A stretch of 64,000 bases of DNA from Silurus meridionalis (GCF_014805685.1 NC_060890.1:14851500-14915499), one strand, 5' to 3'; counted from the stretch's first letter, positions 50,296 through 62,359 are shown. A program made the numbers and translations. Notes: generated by a model not told the origin, from the letters alone.

Positions 50296-53200
50296 GGTTT
50301 TTGTTTTTTATTTCCAACCAAGTCAAAGGAGAGAAAGAAGCTAGAAAAGTTTGACTTTTGGGACCTATGGATGATGATGTCCAGAGGGAATGTTTTTGCT
50401 CACTCTCCTTTCTCACCAAAATGCTTTTTTGCCAAAAATGCCTCCAAAGAGACCAGTTGTGCATTCAGGTGAGGCAACTGGACCCTAAAAATACCTCTTT
50501 TCGTGGGCCTGAGAACATCATGTTACTGAATTACCTGTCCTCTAACCCTTACTGACTTCTTTACATGGTGCCTCATGTGAGGGGAAATTCACACATTAAA
50601 ATAACAGTTGCATAATTATAAGATGTAGGAACGTTTGGATGGGAACCGTCAAGCAAACATACTAAAAATATCCTTGTTAGCTAAGCTACTTTCATTCATG
50701 GCCTTCCCATGTCATAACATTAATGTACATGTGGAACTTAAATGAGGAACAAGAGAACTCCTGTTGCAACCTTCATGCACTATGTTCCACAGTATTAAGG
50801 AACTCAGATTAGTGAGATCCACACATCACATTTAACTGGGACTAGATTGCATGTGATATATAAATGTTTTTTTTTTTTTTTTATTTAGCTAACATATAAA
50901 GGTATCAGAGTTGAACCTGAACATATGGGCTTTAAAAAAATCTCTGTTCTGGAGATGTAGTACCTCTGTCTGGAAGAATATTTGGTGCAGGTATGGAAAT
51001 TACGATCAAAGCTGTATTGCACTTAAAGCACACAGCTATATTGATGCAAGCTTTACTAACTTCAATGCATATACGAAATTCCTTACGGATCAGTAGGGAA
51101 ATCCTACTGATCTCAGTACATGTGCAGCTTTATAAAGAGCACATGGGAGTCCTAAATCAAGAGGGTGGGAGCAGCATCAATGGATCTTGTTAAAGTGTGG
51201 AAGACAGGAAGCTGATCTATATATGTATTATAAAAAGACTTTTGCAAGTCCATAGATCATGAATTTCATGAAAAAGAAAATTGTTCCTAGTCACAAACAA
51301 AGTCTTTTTTAGAAGCATTTTGAGAGACAGTTTATTGCTTGATTCATGAGGCTGGTTATTAATAGGCTCATTAACTCAGAAATATGGTATGTACACTTTT
51401 GGTTTCCTTGTGGTCTGAGATTTGTAAACATCCTGAATTTCATAGAGAGTCTCTTCAATGCTACACCAAAACAAATTGTAGATTTTCTTTCTCTACACAA
51501 ATAAACCTGCTGACACGATTTGTGTGTTTTTGATGCTGTGCTTGAAATGAAATACTAAATATGCCTTTTTAAAGAAATTATAAAATGCCCATAAGTATAA
51601 TTCCTGAAAATAATACATCATTCTAGATATACTGTATTAGGAATTTGTGACCCTGAGCGACTTACCTTCTCCAGGCCCATATCATTAAGATGCAGTTTTT
51701 CAATATAGCGTCCAAAACTCCTGAATGCATGGTCAGGAATGAAGGTGAGGGGGTTTTTGGACAAGTTAAGCTCCTCCATAACACGCAGCTTGCTCATGGC
51801 CTCGATGGGATACGTAGACAGCTTGTTTCGATCCAGTGTGAGAGTGGCCAGGTTCTCCACTTCATCAAGAGAGCCAGGCTGCATTGACCTTAGATTATTG
51901 TTACTGATATGCAGCAAGCGAAGGTCTTTAGCACCTGTAAAGGTACCTGCTTGCAGGTCCTGGATCTTGTTGTTATCAAGCTGTAGGATAAATAGATTGA
52001 TCATGGGGGAGAAGATGCCTTTTGCAAGACCTGAGATTTGGTTTCCATCCATGTAAAGGTAGGTGAGCTCAGTTAGGTCCTCAAAGGCTCCATGTTTAAT
52101 GGTGCTTATTTCGTTGTTAGAAAGGTAAAGGTAAATAAGCTTTTTGAGGCCCTTGAATGCATGATTGGCTATCTCACGGATCCGGCAGTGCTGCAAGTGC
52201 AGTGAGACGAGCCCCTTCATTTCACTGAAGCCCCCGGTTGGAAGCATGCCCAGGTTGTTGCGCTGCAGATTGACTAGGCGAGTAGCCTCAGTGATGCGAG
52301 GAATCTTCTTGAGGCCGACGTTGTCACAGATAACATGCTGTAGGTCACCATGACAGTGACATGGACTAGGACATTGGCTTTCTGTACCCATTATAAGGAT
52401 AGCCAAAAATTGTATAAACACCACTAACTGGAATTTTTTAACTTGCATGATGTCCCAGCTGTCAGTTTAATGTTTCTCTCTCTTGCCTCCTCCTGTCTTG
52501 AAGCGTCTGGAAGTAAGAAGGTGCTCTGACAGCTGCAGGGATCCTGAGAATAGAAAGAGAGTGAGTAAGAGAAGGTAAGAGTGCTGAAAGTGAGAGCTAG
52601 AGGTGAGCTAAAGAGAGAAGGAGAGGGGGTGTGTGACAGAGTAAAGGTGGGCAGAGCAAAGATCTTCAGGGAGGAATGGTTATCCTCTGATTGCGCTAGC
52701 ATTTATAATGTTTGCTCATGGTAAAAAATAGTTTTTTCTTGGGTTTGGGACTGACCAAATTTTTTTTATGTGGTGTTGCATACTGGATAAAGTGGGATGT
52801 CTTTATTATAATTAGGTCCACTCTATTATAATGAGGTCCACATGTCAGTTTTACAAAGTGTAATTTTACAGAGAAATGAACTTAATCAAAAATGTTAGGC
52901 AGCAAATCCTACACAGATCCATCTGCATTTGGGATTGCAGAGATAGAAAGAGTTTATGAAATTTATACAAGAAATACACATTGAAAAATAAGGTTTCTTT
53001 CTGCTTTAATATTTTAAAAAAAAAGATATCCTTTTAAAGCTATAGTCAAGCTCATAACTGTGGAGCAGCTCACATTCTGTGCCAGGGGCTGGCAGGTAAT
53101 AGGAGAATTACAGTACGTCTCGCCATACCTCCATTGTTTTGCAGTCAGCAGTAAGAGAAAAAGCAGCCGATTCTGTGTGGACTGTTTTATAACACATAAG

Positions 53201-56200
53201 CATAGCCAGATGTGTGGCTTGAATCCGCTAACAACAAATGTGTTTTCTTTCTGGCTATCAAAAGGATATTCTTTACCTAAATGTCTTTTCTCTTTTTAAT
53301 TATGGCAAGTATTTCATGAATAATTACTTCAGTATTTCTGCAAAGTTGGGATATAATGTAGCTTATGTTTTTAGTTTTTATGTGATTCTATAAAACATTT
53401 ATAACTTTCTGTATAACATTGGATAAATAAATAAAAAAAAGACTCAATAAGATTGTCGGTTAATTCACACAGAGAAGAAAACACCTAAGGGAAATGTTTT
53501 TCCCTGTGGACCTAGCACCTGGGGCTGCTCACAGGATAGGTGGAATCTAGTGTTTGCTCAACAAATGTAACATTTTATTGGGAAAGCATTTAGTGCATGC
53601 TTCCACCAGGTCAGATCTCAGTCCACCCCTACAGTCACCAGGCTACACAATTGACTTTGCTCCAGACAGCACATTTGTTTTGAAATCTTAATGTTGATTG
53701 TGTGCTTTTTTGGAAACATAACACACTTTTTCACTGTAACAATAAACTACATCTGTCTGCACTACTCAGAAACACGGTGCACAAGCTCTATCATGTGTAT
53801 TGTAAATGCATAATATGTATATACTGCATATATATTCCATATCATACCTCTTCATTATATTTCTAATATGCTATATTATGTATGCTTTAATTTTATTAAT
53901 TTCCTTTGTCTTTTTGTATTTGTATACCTGTAAATAGTCCAATGTAGTCTTCTTATTACTGTGTGTTCACTCAACAAGACGAATGATGCATCTCTTTGTG
54001 AAATTTCTTCAGATGTCACTGTAACAAAATAGTATTGAAAAATACCTCGGTTTTAAGAAAGTATTAATATAATCCACTAAATTGCATAGAAATGTGCTTT
54101 TTCTTCTCAGATGGCCCTCCTTTAAAGATCACATTTTTTAAGGAGCCAGTGTAATAAATACATTGGCAACAATTCAGCAGACTGTTTTTACCCGAGTGTT
54201 CTGTTTTTGTTTGGTCTAACCAGAGTATATTGTTCTGAAAGAGTTCTGGTCTCTGTTCTTGTTTTTTTAGCAGGAGTTTTGTGTGGGTTGTAGAAACATA
54301 GATGACGGTGGTTAAGTTCTTATTGTTTTCTGTATTGTTTCTGATGCAAACAAATACAATTTGTTTTGGGGGACTGTTGACTTTTTGCCTACTTTTCTTT
54401 AATATTTGTCTAAGAATGCAATATGAAGTCTTGCATGGCATGTCTGTTTAGTCATTCCATATTTTCATGAACTTTCCACTTGCAGCAAATCAGTTGTACT
54501 GACAGGGATGCTTTAGGTCTTTGCACTTTGCAATGGCTGAGTTACTTTTCCATTCATTTGTTACTTAAAAAGGTTATAAGTAAAAAAAATGTGCGAAATT
54601 CCTTCTGATATATGGTGCATTCAGCGTTCCAATTCATCCCAATTCCAATTCATGAGAAGTTTTATAGCAGGCCACTCAAGATCTTCAATTCCAACCAACA
54701 TAAGCTTTATCTTAATAGAGCTTGCATTCTGCACAGAGGCACAGTCATGCTGGAACAGGTTTTGGTCAAATTAAGGAATAATTTCATGTTCCCACATCCA
54801 AAGACATCCTATACAATTGTGTACCTCTAACTTTGAGGTAACAGCTCGGGGGAAGAACCAGAAATGTCTGGAAAAGTCAGGTGTCCCAATACTTTTGTCC
54901 ATTTGATGTATATTTGTTTATGATTTTTAATAAATATTTTATGATTGTATTTATCAATACAAACAGCCCATAAAAATGTATATTTTAATATAATGAAATG
55001 TGCAACATTTAAACAAAATGTTTAATTGCATTTGATTGATAGAAGTATAGTATTTTTATTAAACTAATTGAGCAGTTCAGTGTCACAGAAAAGGCAATTC
55101 TTAAATGTGCACCGCATACCTCATCTGCCTTCAAGTCCAGGTTTCCTTCGCATGCTGACACAGCTGGCTGCCTCTCATTCAGCCAGTTTAGCCAATATAA
55201 CAGATTGAGGGTGGGCATGCAAACCCCACTGAATGAAAAAGTCTAAACATTGGAAACCAGACATCTGAAAGTTGAATAAAGGAATTTAGGGGCTTAAAAT
55301 CCACTTTGAAAACTTGCTTCATTGGCAGTGACTGTTGTTATGTTGGAACAGATTGCATATGGTACCACCGAGAACAGTCCAGTGACCTTCTGTGGCTTCC
55401 CAGTTGACAACATAGAAAGAAAGACAGAAACTGTTGGATGTGTCGGTCACCACATTGAGGTACACAAACACAAACAAATTTGCTTCACAAATTTACATTC
55501 AAGTAAGATTTCATTCTTAATTCTTTTTTTTATTTTTAGGCAAAAGTGGTTGATCCTACAACAGGACACATTGTTCCCCTTGAATCTCCAGGAGAGCTTA
55601 TGATCAGAGGTTACTGTGTCATGCTGGAATATTGGCAAGATGAAGCCAAAACCAGAGAGTGCATCACTAAAGATCGCTGGTACAAAACCGGGTATGTGTG
55701 GGCATTGAATAATTGATTGATTTTCAGCATGGATGAATTTACAAAATATTAGATTATCATGACACTCAACTGATACTGTGCTCTACAGTGATATTGCTAG
55801 TTTGGACAAGTTTGGCTACTGCAGGATAGAGGGGCGTATTAAAGACATGATTATCCGTGGAGGAGAAAATATTTATCCTGCTGAAATCGAGCAGTTCCTG
55901 CACACACATCCGAAAGTCCATGAGGCACAGGTAACCAAGCATAACCAGGGAGTCACATTTTATTTGTCATTCAGTTTTTTTTACTATTTGATCAGACAGC
56001 TAGAGAAATTATAGACCTGAATCTACACATACAGTAGGCCTTTGTGTTTTGTATTTTTTTTATTTTTTTTACTGGGATAGACAAATCAGCAGTCTCAGCA
56101 GCGTGGACCGATTTTGCATCCGGGCCATTTTTTTTTTTTATGTATTAATACTTTATAGAGGTGGGACATACCTAGAAGCTGTAACTGTACCACAAACTTT

Positions 56201-57564
56201 CACATCCCACCATCTGCTGCACTACATACATTGACTCACAATAAGGCTGATGGTAGAACTGGGTGGCTTAATTGGCACACAGATAATGGACGAGCCTTTC
56301 AGAATGGGAAAATGGATGTAAAGGTGTTAGCCAGACTTAAACATATCAGAGATGTTTGCCAATGAATTAGTAACTGTGTTGTGGGAAATAGTAGCTCATT
56401 GGTTAAGATGTTCTGATCAAAAGGTTGTGAGTTCAGATCTTAGCTCCACCAAGCGATCCCAAGACCCTTAACTCTAAACAGCTCAGTGTATAAAATTAAA
56501 TGTAGGTCATTTTGTACAAAGTGTGTCACAGAAACGTAGCCCAATCTCCAATCCTCTAATACCGGTGCCATGCTCTTTGGAGGAGGCTGTAGCCCCTTAC
56601 TTTCTGTCTGCTGACTGTCCGTCTGTCTGGCAACTGAGGCAGGCAACTTTTTATAAGGTTGTCTAACAGCTAACGTAAATATTGAGGGCATTCATACAAT
56701 GTTGTTCATTCAGTATTTAATAATAAAAAAAAAAAAGATAATGGCAGATATGGAGTCACTCATCTCATTATTTGCAGGTGATTGGGGTAAAAGATGAGAG
56801 GATGGGTGAAGAGGTTTGTGCTTGCATCAAACTGAAGGATGGACAAGAATGTACTGCAGAAGAGCTAAAGACCTATTGCAAAGGCGAGGTCAGATACACT
56901 TAACTGACTTGAACACCTGACTAAATTATATTCCAATCCATATAACAAACATCACATTAACCAATTTTTACTTGTTCTGTTTATTTCTTTATTTCTAGAT
57001 TGCCCATTTCAAGATCCCCCGCTACGTTCTCTTTGTTAAGGGCTATCCTCTAACCGTTTCAGGGAAAGTAAGTGCATAAACCTTTACACGAGCACCAGGG
57101 CATATGGATTTATTTAGCAATTTACAGCACAGTGAAACTTTATAAAACTATAAATAGGTTTAGCAAAATGAATTTCATTCCATCCATATTGTTTGCATAG
57201 TCCCGCAGTCTGGATAAATACTCTCGCAAATTCCTTGTGGTCACCACAGGTCACCACCTTTTTTTTATTTGTCTCTGTAGGCACTTTGGAAAAAATGTAA
57301 AAAATGTAAGAGTGGTGTTTTTTTGGGCCTAATCACATAGATCTCACGACCGGAGAAATTTTAGCAATTTCCCTGTCTGCAGAAAATCCGCAGCAGTGGT
57401 TTCTATAGTCCAGGGGCAGCAGTCTGTACAGGACTTATGCTTTTGTGGTTAAGTATGGAAAGACAGAATCCTTAAATAGCCTTGAATGAATTACTTTTTT
57501 TCACCTTTTTTAGATCCAGAAGAACAAACTGAGGGAGCAGACAGAGAAACAGCTGGGACTGTGA
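40751..57564 (+). CDS. acsf2: Acyl-CoA synthetase family member 2, mitochondrial
   Basis: Sixteen coding exons: 40751-40851, 41910-42105, 42852-42980, 43766-43819, 43913-44031, 44648-44810, 44919-45014, 45167-45318, 46536-46627, 46723-46799, 55352-55459, 55540-55691, 55789-55930, 56778-56888, 56999-57067 and 57514-57564. They give 603 residues (human about 615). The start is the first ATG in frame after a stop; the Arg/Ser-rich first ~40 residues ([20 protein letters not shown]) look like a mitochondrial presequence. ANL-family motifs: P-loop [11 protein letters not shown] (252-262), YGTTE (396-400), GD at 480-481, RGGENIYP (503-510) and the catalytic lysine K587 in SGK. It activates medium-chain fatty acids with ATP and CoA through an acyl-AMP intermediate. 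Intron 10 (8.5 kb) holds chad on the other strand. An AATAAA lies at 57816-57821. Confidence 0.95.
45505..45773 (+). mobile_element. Tc1-like relic, family B, 3' fragment
   Basis: It keeps the last part of a Tc1 transposase gene (gatcttaatccaacatgag, then gtgggacaaacaagtcagat), tatccacagcacacct-like sequence, and a degraded terminal repeat attaatgttatggctgattgg-like. It lies in acsf2 intron 8, just before a (TA)n tract. Confidence 0.75.
45769..45848. repeat. (TA)n microsatellite in acsf2 intron 8
   Basis: About 78 bases of TA. It separates the family-B Tc1 fragment from the foldback element that follows. Confidence 0.95.
45858..46357. mobile_element. Foldback Tc1-derived element (family C)
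   Basis: The left arm starts tacagtacagaccaaaagtt and runs to about 46119, with transposon 5' sequence. From 46120 the sequence turns back as the reverse complement of about 45965-46065 (tactttgaagaacctacaat). The right arm lacks some 70 bases and ends near 46216 at a second (TA)n tract (46216-46262). A second, smaller hairpin follows at 46300-46355, with 26-base perfect arms and a 3-base spacer, made only of the terminal repeat. No transposase. Confidence 0.75.
46800..49293. other. acsf2 intron 10, part 3' of chad
   Basis: AT-rich sequence with no acsf2 exon. The chad 3' UTR should lie in the right part, below 49294. No mobile element was confidently recognised. Frames such as 48874-49119 have no protein-like features. 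Confidence 0.5.
49294..52448 (-). CDS. chad: Chondroadherin, nested in acsf2
   Basis: Three coding exons on the minus strand: 52448-51666, 49746-49583 and 49429-49294, giving 360 residues (human 359), GT-AG and in phase. A signal peptide (about residues 1-24, hydrophobic [13 protein letters not shown]) is followed by the LRRNT cysteine cluster ([16 protein letters not shown]). Then come about ten to eleven leucine-rich repeats (for example [19 protein letters not shown]) and the LRRCT cap ([16 protein letters not shown]). A short basic tail follows ([11 protein letters not shown]). It is a secreted cartilage matrix protein that binds collagen and, in mammals, integrin alpha2beta1. A probable 5' UTR acceptor (TTCTATTCTCAG) precedes 52543. 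All of it lies in acsf2 intron 10, antisense, as in human. Confidence 0.95.
50268..50286. repeat. Short (TA)n tract in chad intron 1
   Basis: About 20 bases of AT repeat followed by a T run. The surrounding intron (49747-51665) shows no other gene. Confidence 0.8.
52449..55351. other. chad upstream region and rest of acsf2 intron 10
   Basis: 52449-52720 is purine-rich on the plus strand and probably contains the chad non-coding first exon and promoter. A short direct repeat (ctctattataatgaggtccac-like, two units) is at about 52805-52840. A family-A Tc1 fragment lies at 54614-54911. No other gene was recognised. Confidence 0.45.
54614..54911 (-). mobile_element. Tc1/mariner relic, family A, copy 3 (minus strand, 5' half)
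   Basis: Its right edge ends cccaatacttttgtccattt, the reverse complement of the family-A terminal repeat. Inside, aggccactcaagatctt is the reverse complement of the transposase region seen in copy 1 near 6220. Only the 5' half remains. Confidence 0.7.
56385..56520 (+). mobile_element. Decayed tRNA-derived SINE in acsf2 intron 13
   Basis: The head tagctcattggttaagatg and aggttgtgagttcagatctt are A- and B-box-like. It continues with tagctccaccaagc and a weakened cccttaactctaaacagctc block, in the same SINE group as 5761-6025. The tail and duplication are not clear. Confidence 0.65.
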
Positions 57565-60391
57565 ACTCAGAGACTTGTGGTATTGTTTTTTAACAAATGA
57601 AATGTGAACATAAACTTCCATCAGTGCACCAGTTTATAACCTTTTTTTATTTAGAAATTTTATATTTTTACAATGTTAACCACATATAAGGCACATTTAA
57701 GGTATTCTGTGTGTATAATATGCATCAAGAAAAAAACAATGATGAAATATGAACACCACTACTCCTATATCATGGCATTAAATCAAGTTTTATCAGAAAA
57801 CATGTGAGTAACTAAAATAAACATGTTCCATTATTGTTGCAAATAATGAAACACAAACCTTTATGGTGGGTCATGATTTAAAAAAAAAAATAGATACTAA
57901 ATGTTGAAAATATATCCTATAGTATGCACTACAAAATTCCAGAGGTTAATAATATCTTCTTATGTTTCTTAGAAATGACAAAAAGTAACATTTTAAAAGA
58001 AGAAACAGGTTCATGGGATGCTCTGTATTATATATTGGTTTGGTTTGTATAATAAGCATATTTTGAAGCTAATTTTATATTTTATAAGTAAAGTCTTCAT
58101 AGAAGTCTATAATGGTTGTTAAAAAGTCTTGATATCCCTATCTACAGTGCAGGAGATCCCAGTGATAATGCATCAGCTACAATTATAGAAACAGGTTACA
58201 TGTGAAATGGATTAGAAGCTACTAAGACAAACTCAAAGGTTTTTAAAGACAGAGGTCATTGTGAGAAACTACCTCTTTAAGCTGATGATTAAATTGATTA
58301 AATTGAGTAAAAAGGGAAACATTGCAAGTATGTCTAAAAGCTTATGAGAAGTTTCTGTTATTGATCATAAAGTATGAGTTACTGAGAGGAAGTATGCAGT
58401 GTATAGTACTGTGCAGAATATTTAAGCAGTTGTGGAAAAAATGCGATAAAAGTGAGAATGTGAGGATTTTGTAGGATCAGAGTCAGGTGTGTGATTAAAC
58501 AATTATGCCAAGCAGGTGCTAATGATAATCAATTTAATATGTAGGTTGAAACATAGACATGATCTGAAACAGAAACAGCTGTGAAGGAGGTTTAAACCTG
58601 GGCAAGAAACAGCCAAACTCTGTTACTAAGGCGACGTTGTGGAAGACAGTTGCACATCACAGGTACATCATGGCATGACTGAGCACAGCAAGAAGACACA
58701 AGGTAGTTATACTGCATCAGCAAGGTCTCTTCCAGCCAAAGATGTGGAAGCAGACTGGGGTTTCAAGATGTGCTGTTCAAGCTTATTTAAGGAAACACAA
58801 AAAAATGGGCAATATTGAGGACCGTAGGCACAGTAATCAGCCCAGGAAACTGAATGCAGCAGGTGAAAGACTAATCATACTTGCATCCCTTCGACATCGG
58901 AAATATGTCCAGCAGTGCCAACAGCAAAGAAATGAAACCAGTGGGACCCAGTTACACCCAGCTACTGATGGAAGAAGTATTTGGATTCCATGGAAGAATT
59001 GAGGGCAAAAATATACCTCTTACTTGAAAACAAGGCTAAGCAAATCAACTATGCATGAAAACATAGGAACTGGGGTAAAGAACAATGGCAGCAGCTCCTC
59101 TGGACTAGCAAACAAATATTATTTTTCAAAAATGTATTGAAATATTTGAACAAGGATTCAGTTTGTTTACCAAATGGCTGGAGAGTGGTACAATAATGAG
59201 TGTCTGCAGGCAACAGTGAAGCATGGTGGAGGTTCTTGCAAGTTTGGGGCTGTAATTCAAGTGTAGTTGGAGATTTGGTGAGGATTTATAGTGTCCTCAG
59301 TGCTGAGAAATACAAGGACTTATCCATCATGCAATACCATCTTTCTGGTTATTCTGCAGCATTCTACAGCAAGACAACGACCCCAAACATACAGCCAGTG
59401 TCATTAAAAACTGTCTTAGGCGTAGAGCAGAACAAGGAGTCCTAGAGGTCATACTTTGGCCCTCACAGAGCCCTGATCTCAACACCGTGTTTGTCTGGGA
59501 TTACATAAAGAGACGGAAGGAGTGAAGCAGCCTAAACCCACAGTAATGTTTAGCAACATCCCATGTGTGTTTGGAACATCCTACTTGCCGAGTTCCTTCA
59601 AAAACTGTGTAAGTGTACCTAGAAGTATTGATACCATTTTGCAGGCATAGGGTGGTCACACCAAATATTGATTTTATTTGGATTTCTCTTCTGTTTGTTT
59701 AATTTCCAATTTGTTAACTGATAAACTATATAACTTAAGATTTCTGTATTTTTTGAAAGCATTCTTATTTTACAGCATTTTTTCACAACTACCTTGCATT
59801 TACTGTATATTTAGGCAAATAAAAACATTCATCAATTTTATGGCACACACATTCACTCCTAAATAGCAGTCAGTCGTTACATAATGTGGTTTATGCTGTG
59901 GGATGTGAGAGGAAAAACACACAGACCTAGAGAGAACAAGTGAAACTCCAGACAGTATACTGAGCTCAACATAGAAACTGGGAAATCATTAAATAAATGC
60001 TTTTAACCTGCTATAACAAAAACAAAGGTATCGAACTTGAGCAAGTGCTGCTTTAGTGCACAGTGGCCACAATATACAAATAACACACACAAGAAACTTG
60101 TGATTTTTGTACCCGAAAAATCAAGTTTTTTTTTTAAGCATCTTGAACATTAAATCACCATCAAGTCCTTTCTTATATAAATCTGTGCAAGTGCATAGGT
60201 CTCAGAAAACTTTAAATTGTAGCTCTGCAGTACTTAAAAATAAAGCATTGCTTGAAACAGTGGAAAAATCCACTCCACAGATAAAGAAATCCATATTTCA
60301 AAATAACGTAAAAAATAAACATCCACACAGAGACAACTTAAACTTTTATTCTGTCCAGTTTCATCAAACCATATACAGAAATCCTAAGGTC
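57565..60391. other. acsf2 3' UTR and acsf2-armc7 tail-to-tail region
   Basis: 57565-57840 is the likely acsf2 3' UTR. A decayed Tc1-like transposon fills 58402-59808. 59809-60344 is AT-rich with nothing recognised. An AATAAA on the minus strand at 60345-60350, 42 bases past the armc7 stop, is its likely poly(A) signal. Confidence 0.5.
58402..59808 (+). mobile_element. Near full-length decayed Tc1-like transposon
   Basis: Imperfect inverted ends: tagtactgtgcagaat...gcagttgtggaaaaa on the left, and on the right ttttttcacaactaccttgc followed by tttactgta. The transposase HTH region is readable near 58755-58880 (GVSRCAVQAYLRKHKKMG, then NIEDRRHSNQPRKL). The DDE region near 59371-59520 reads QDNDPKHTASVIKNCLRR and later WPSQSPDLN, but frameshifts and stops separate them. 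It is dead. The length, about 1.4 kb, is typical of Tc1. Confidence 0.85.
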
Positions 60392-61138
60392 CTAGTCCTT
60401 GGGGAGAGGAATTCCAACAACTGACTGGCTGTGTCCATGTAAATGTTCTCTGGCTTTGTCCACTTGGTCTTGTGTGCAGTAGTCTTGCAGGAAAACCGTA
60501 GCCAGATTACTGAGGCGAGGATTCTGTGTAAGTGAGAAGCGCAGCATGCACTGCACTACTGCACTGTCTGTGGTTTCGGAGCGTGATTCTGCTGTGGTAA
60601 GGTTCATCAATGTTGTGATGGCAGACAAGACGGTCTCGTCTCTGTGACTCGATAAGCATCCTGTGACTAAAGGAATTCCACCACTTTGCAAAATTTGATT
60701 ACGACACTCCTGATCCATGCTGAGGTTACACAGACCACCTGAGGAGACACAAACACAATGAAGTCAGGTAAAAAATGCTTCATCTAAAATATTACAAATG
60801 TGCATGCATCACATTAGTAACACTCACCAATTCCAAACTCCACCAAGTTCTCATTTTCCTCTGTCAGCATGTCCAAGAAGAGTTCAGTGACCTGGAGCAT
60901 CCGCAAGGCTTCCATGTTACGTGGATCATAGGCAAAGTTAGCCAGGTTGGCCAGAATTTGCTCTTTAGATCCTAAAAAACAGCTGAAGTTGCTTTTTTTT
61001 CTTATTTATACAAACAAAAAGGTGCGCATTTATGTAAATGCTTTATATAAAACCAATACCTTCACTGTCAGTGTCCTGAAATTCAGTTACAAGCCCCTGC
61101 AAATATTCCAACCTTTCTGATGCACAGAATCGATCCAT
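60392..61138 (-). CDS. armc7: Armadillo repeat-containing protein 7
   Basis: Three coding exons on the minus strand: 61138-61060, 60971-60828 and 60738-60392, giving 189 residues (human 198). An acceptor (TTTCCTACAG) ends two bases before the start ATG, so at least one non-coding exon lies upstream; the start position agrees with the human N-terminus ([13 protein letters not shown] against GRLGYLQALVTEF). The protein is a short stack of armadillo helices: [30 protein letters not shown] and [15 protein letters not shown], with the conserved [10 protein letters not shown] near the end and GIPLPKD at the C-terminus. It has been reported with spliceosomal factors in human proteomics, as I recall; no enzymatic role is known. 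Neighbouring slc16a5 and kctd2 are also its human neighbours. Confidence 0.93.
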
Positions 61139-61797
61139 TCCTGTAGGAAATTGTAGGAGCACAGCGTTTTTAAGGATCCAGATGAGAAATATCAGTCAGG
61201 TTTTTTTTCGAGGATTACAATGAAAAGTAACATGAAGTGTTATTCCGACTAACACACATTTTAGACCGGCTTTATGTATAGTGAATAGATTTTAAATTGA
61301 AGGCACGAATAAAGCCTTATGAATCAGAATGTATTTCCAAAGCCGCTCTTATCAGTGTTGTCCCTCTTGCAATGTAAGCGTGCCACTTTACGCATGCGTA
61401 CTAGGGCTTGTAAACAATGTACCAGCACGAACCTTTTTCTCTCTGGTGCGCACATGAAATGAAAGACATCCGGTCCGTCCAAAACAAATCCCCGTGACTC
61501 GTTATACAAAAATTAGTTCCGGCCTTATAGTGCATTTTTTTTTTCAAACGTAGTAAACATCTTTGTAATATTTAATGACATGCCAGTGAATGAATCTGTG
61601 CATTTATACCTAATATTATAGTATAATGTTATACAATATAGTTTACATATAAAATAAACACAAAATAAAAAACCGATGAAAATGGTCTCCGGAAGTGTTT
61701 TAATGCGCGTCTCGAGGTCATAGAAAGTAGAACCTGTGTGTGAAGACGCTTAATAAACACTTCTCTACGAAAACACTGCTGGATTTAATCCTGCACC
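61139..61797. promoter_or_regulatory. Head-to-head promoter region, armc7 and microprotein gene
   Basis: 659 bases separate the two start codons. Seen here: ACGCATGCGT at 61390-61399, an NRF1-like palindrome; gtgcgcacatg near 61447; and CCGGAAGTG at 61689-61697, a full ETS/GABP match 101 bases before the plus-strand ATG. No TATA box. Such sites are typical of bidirectional housekeeping promoters. The exact transcription starts are not known. Confidence 0.5.
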
Positions 61798-62359
61798 ATG
61801 AAGCAACACAAGCTGTCTGCAAGAAAACGCCTTACAAAACCGCTTCTATTCGGCACACTGCTCGCAGGACTTGCAGCAGCCTTCGTTAACAGGTAACGAC
61901 AATGCAGTGTTCACGAGCCCTGCACTTCTGTGTGCGCTCTTAAACCAATGTGCAAACGCCCCTAATTTATTACAGTGTAGTTGTTTGATCGTTTAAAAGT
62001 TTATTCACACAACATTTTTGACAAAAAATAAGTAATAGTTTCAAAAATGCAGAGCCAGAAACATAAGCTTTGTATAATTAAGCATTTATAATCTGTAAAC
62101 TTAATTTTGAATGCATATAGGAAATTTTGCAGGTTGATAGTATTAATATATTGTATATCTTGTTATCCTTCATTACTAATAAACTTTTGACAGAAATTAA
62201 ACATGACTTTGTCTCTAAAGGCACTTGTTCTTTGAAGACGTGGAAGAGCTTCGAGCTCAGGAGCGAGCTCGCAATGATACCAGACGATTAGAAGTGTTAG
62301 AAAGGAGGCAGAAACAAATGGAAGAGCTGGTGGAGAAGAAAAACACAGGGGACAGTTAA
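61798..62359 (+). CDS. 77-residue single-pass membrane microprotein, unrecognised
   Basis: Two coding exons, 61798-61892 and 62221-62359, join GT-AG within an Arg codon. The product has a basic N-terminus (MKQHKLSARKRLTK), one hydrophobic segment (about residues 15-31, PLLFGTLLAGLAAAFVN), then a highly charged helix likely to form a coiled coil (EELRAQERARNDTRRLEVL and on to EELVEKKN). This is the shape of small mitochondrial inner-membrane or ER proteins; the basic residues before the helix would suit mitochondrial targeting. CCATGA start context, an ETS site 101 bases upstream and an AATAAA at 62489-62494 support a real gene. I compared it mentally with PET100, PET117, COA3, UQCC3, SMIM5 and BRAWNIN and none fits. 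Coding confidence is good; function is unknown. Confidence 0.75.

Noticed and set aside
54064..54441. 125-codon minus-strand frame in acsf2 intron 10
   Set aside because: Lys/Asn/Gln-rich AT-driven composition, with no promoter or homology signal.
58742..59002. A domesticated transposase gene
   Set aside because: The HTH and DDE parts are in different frames with stops between, and the terminal repeats are decayed; an ordinary dead Tc1.
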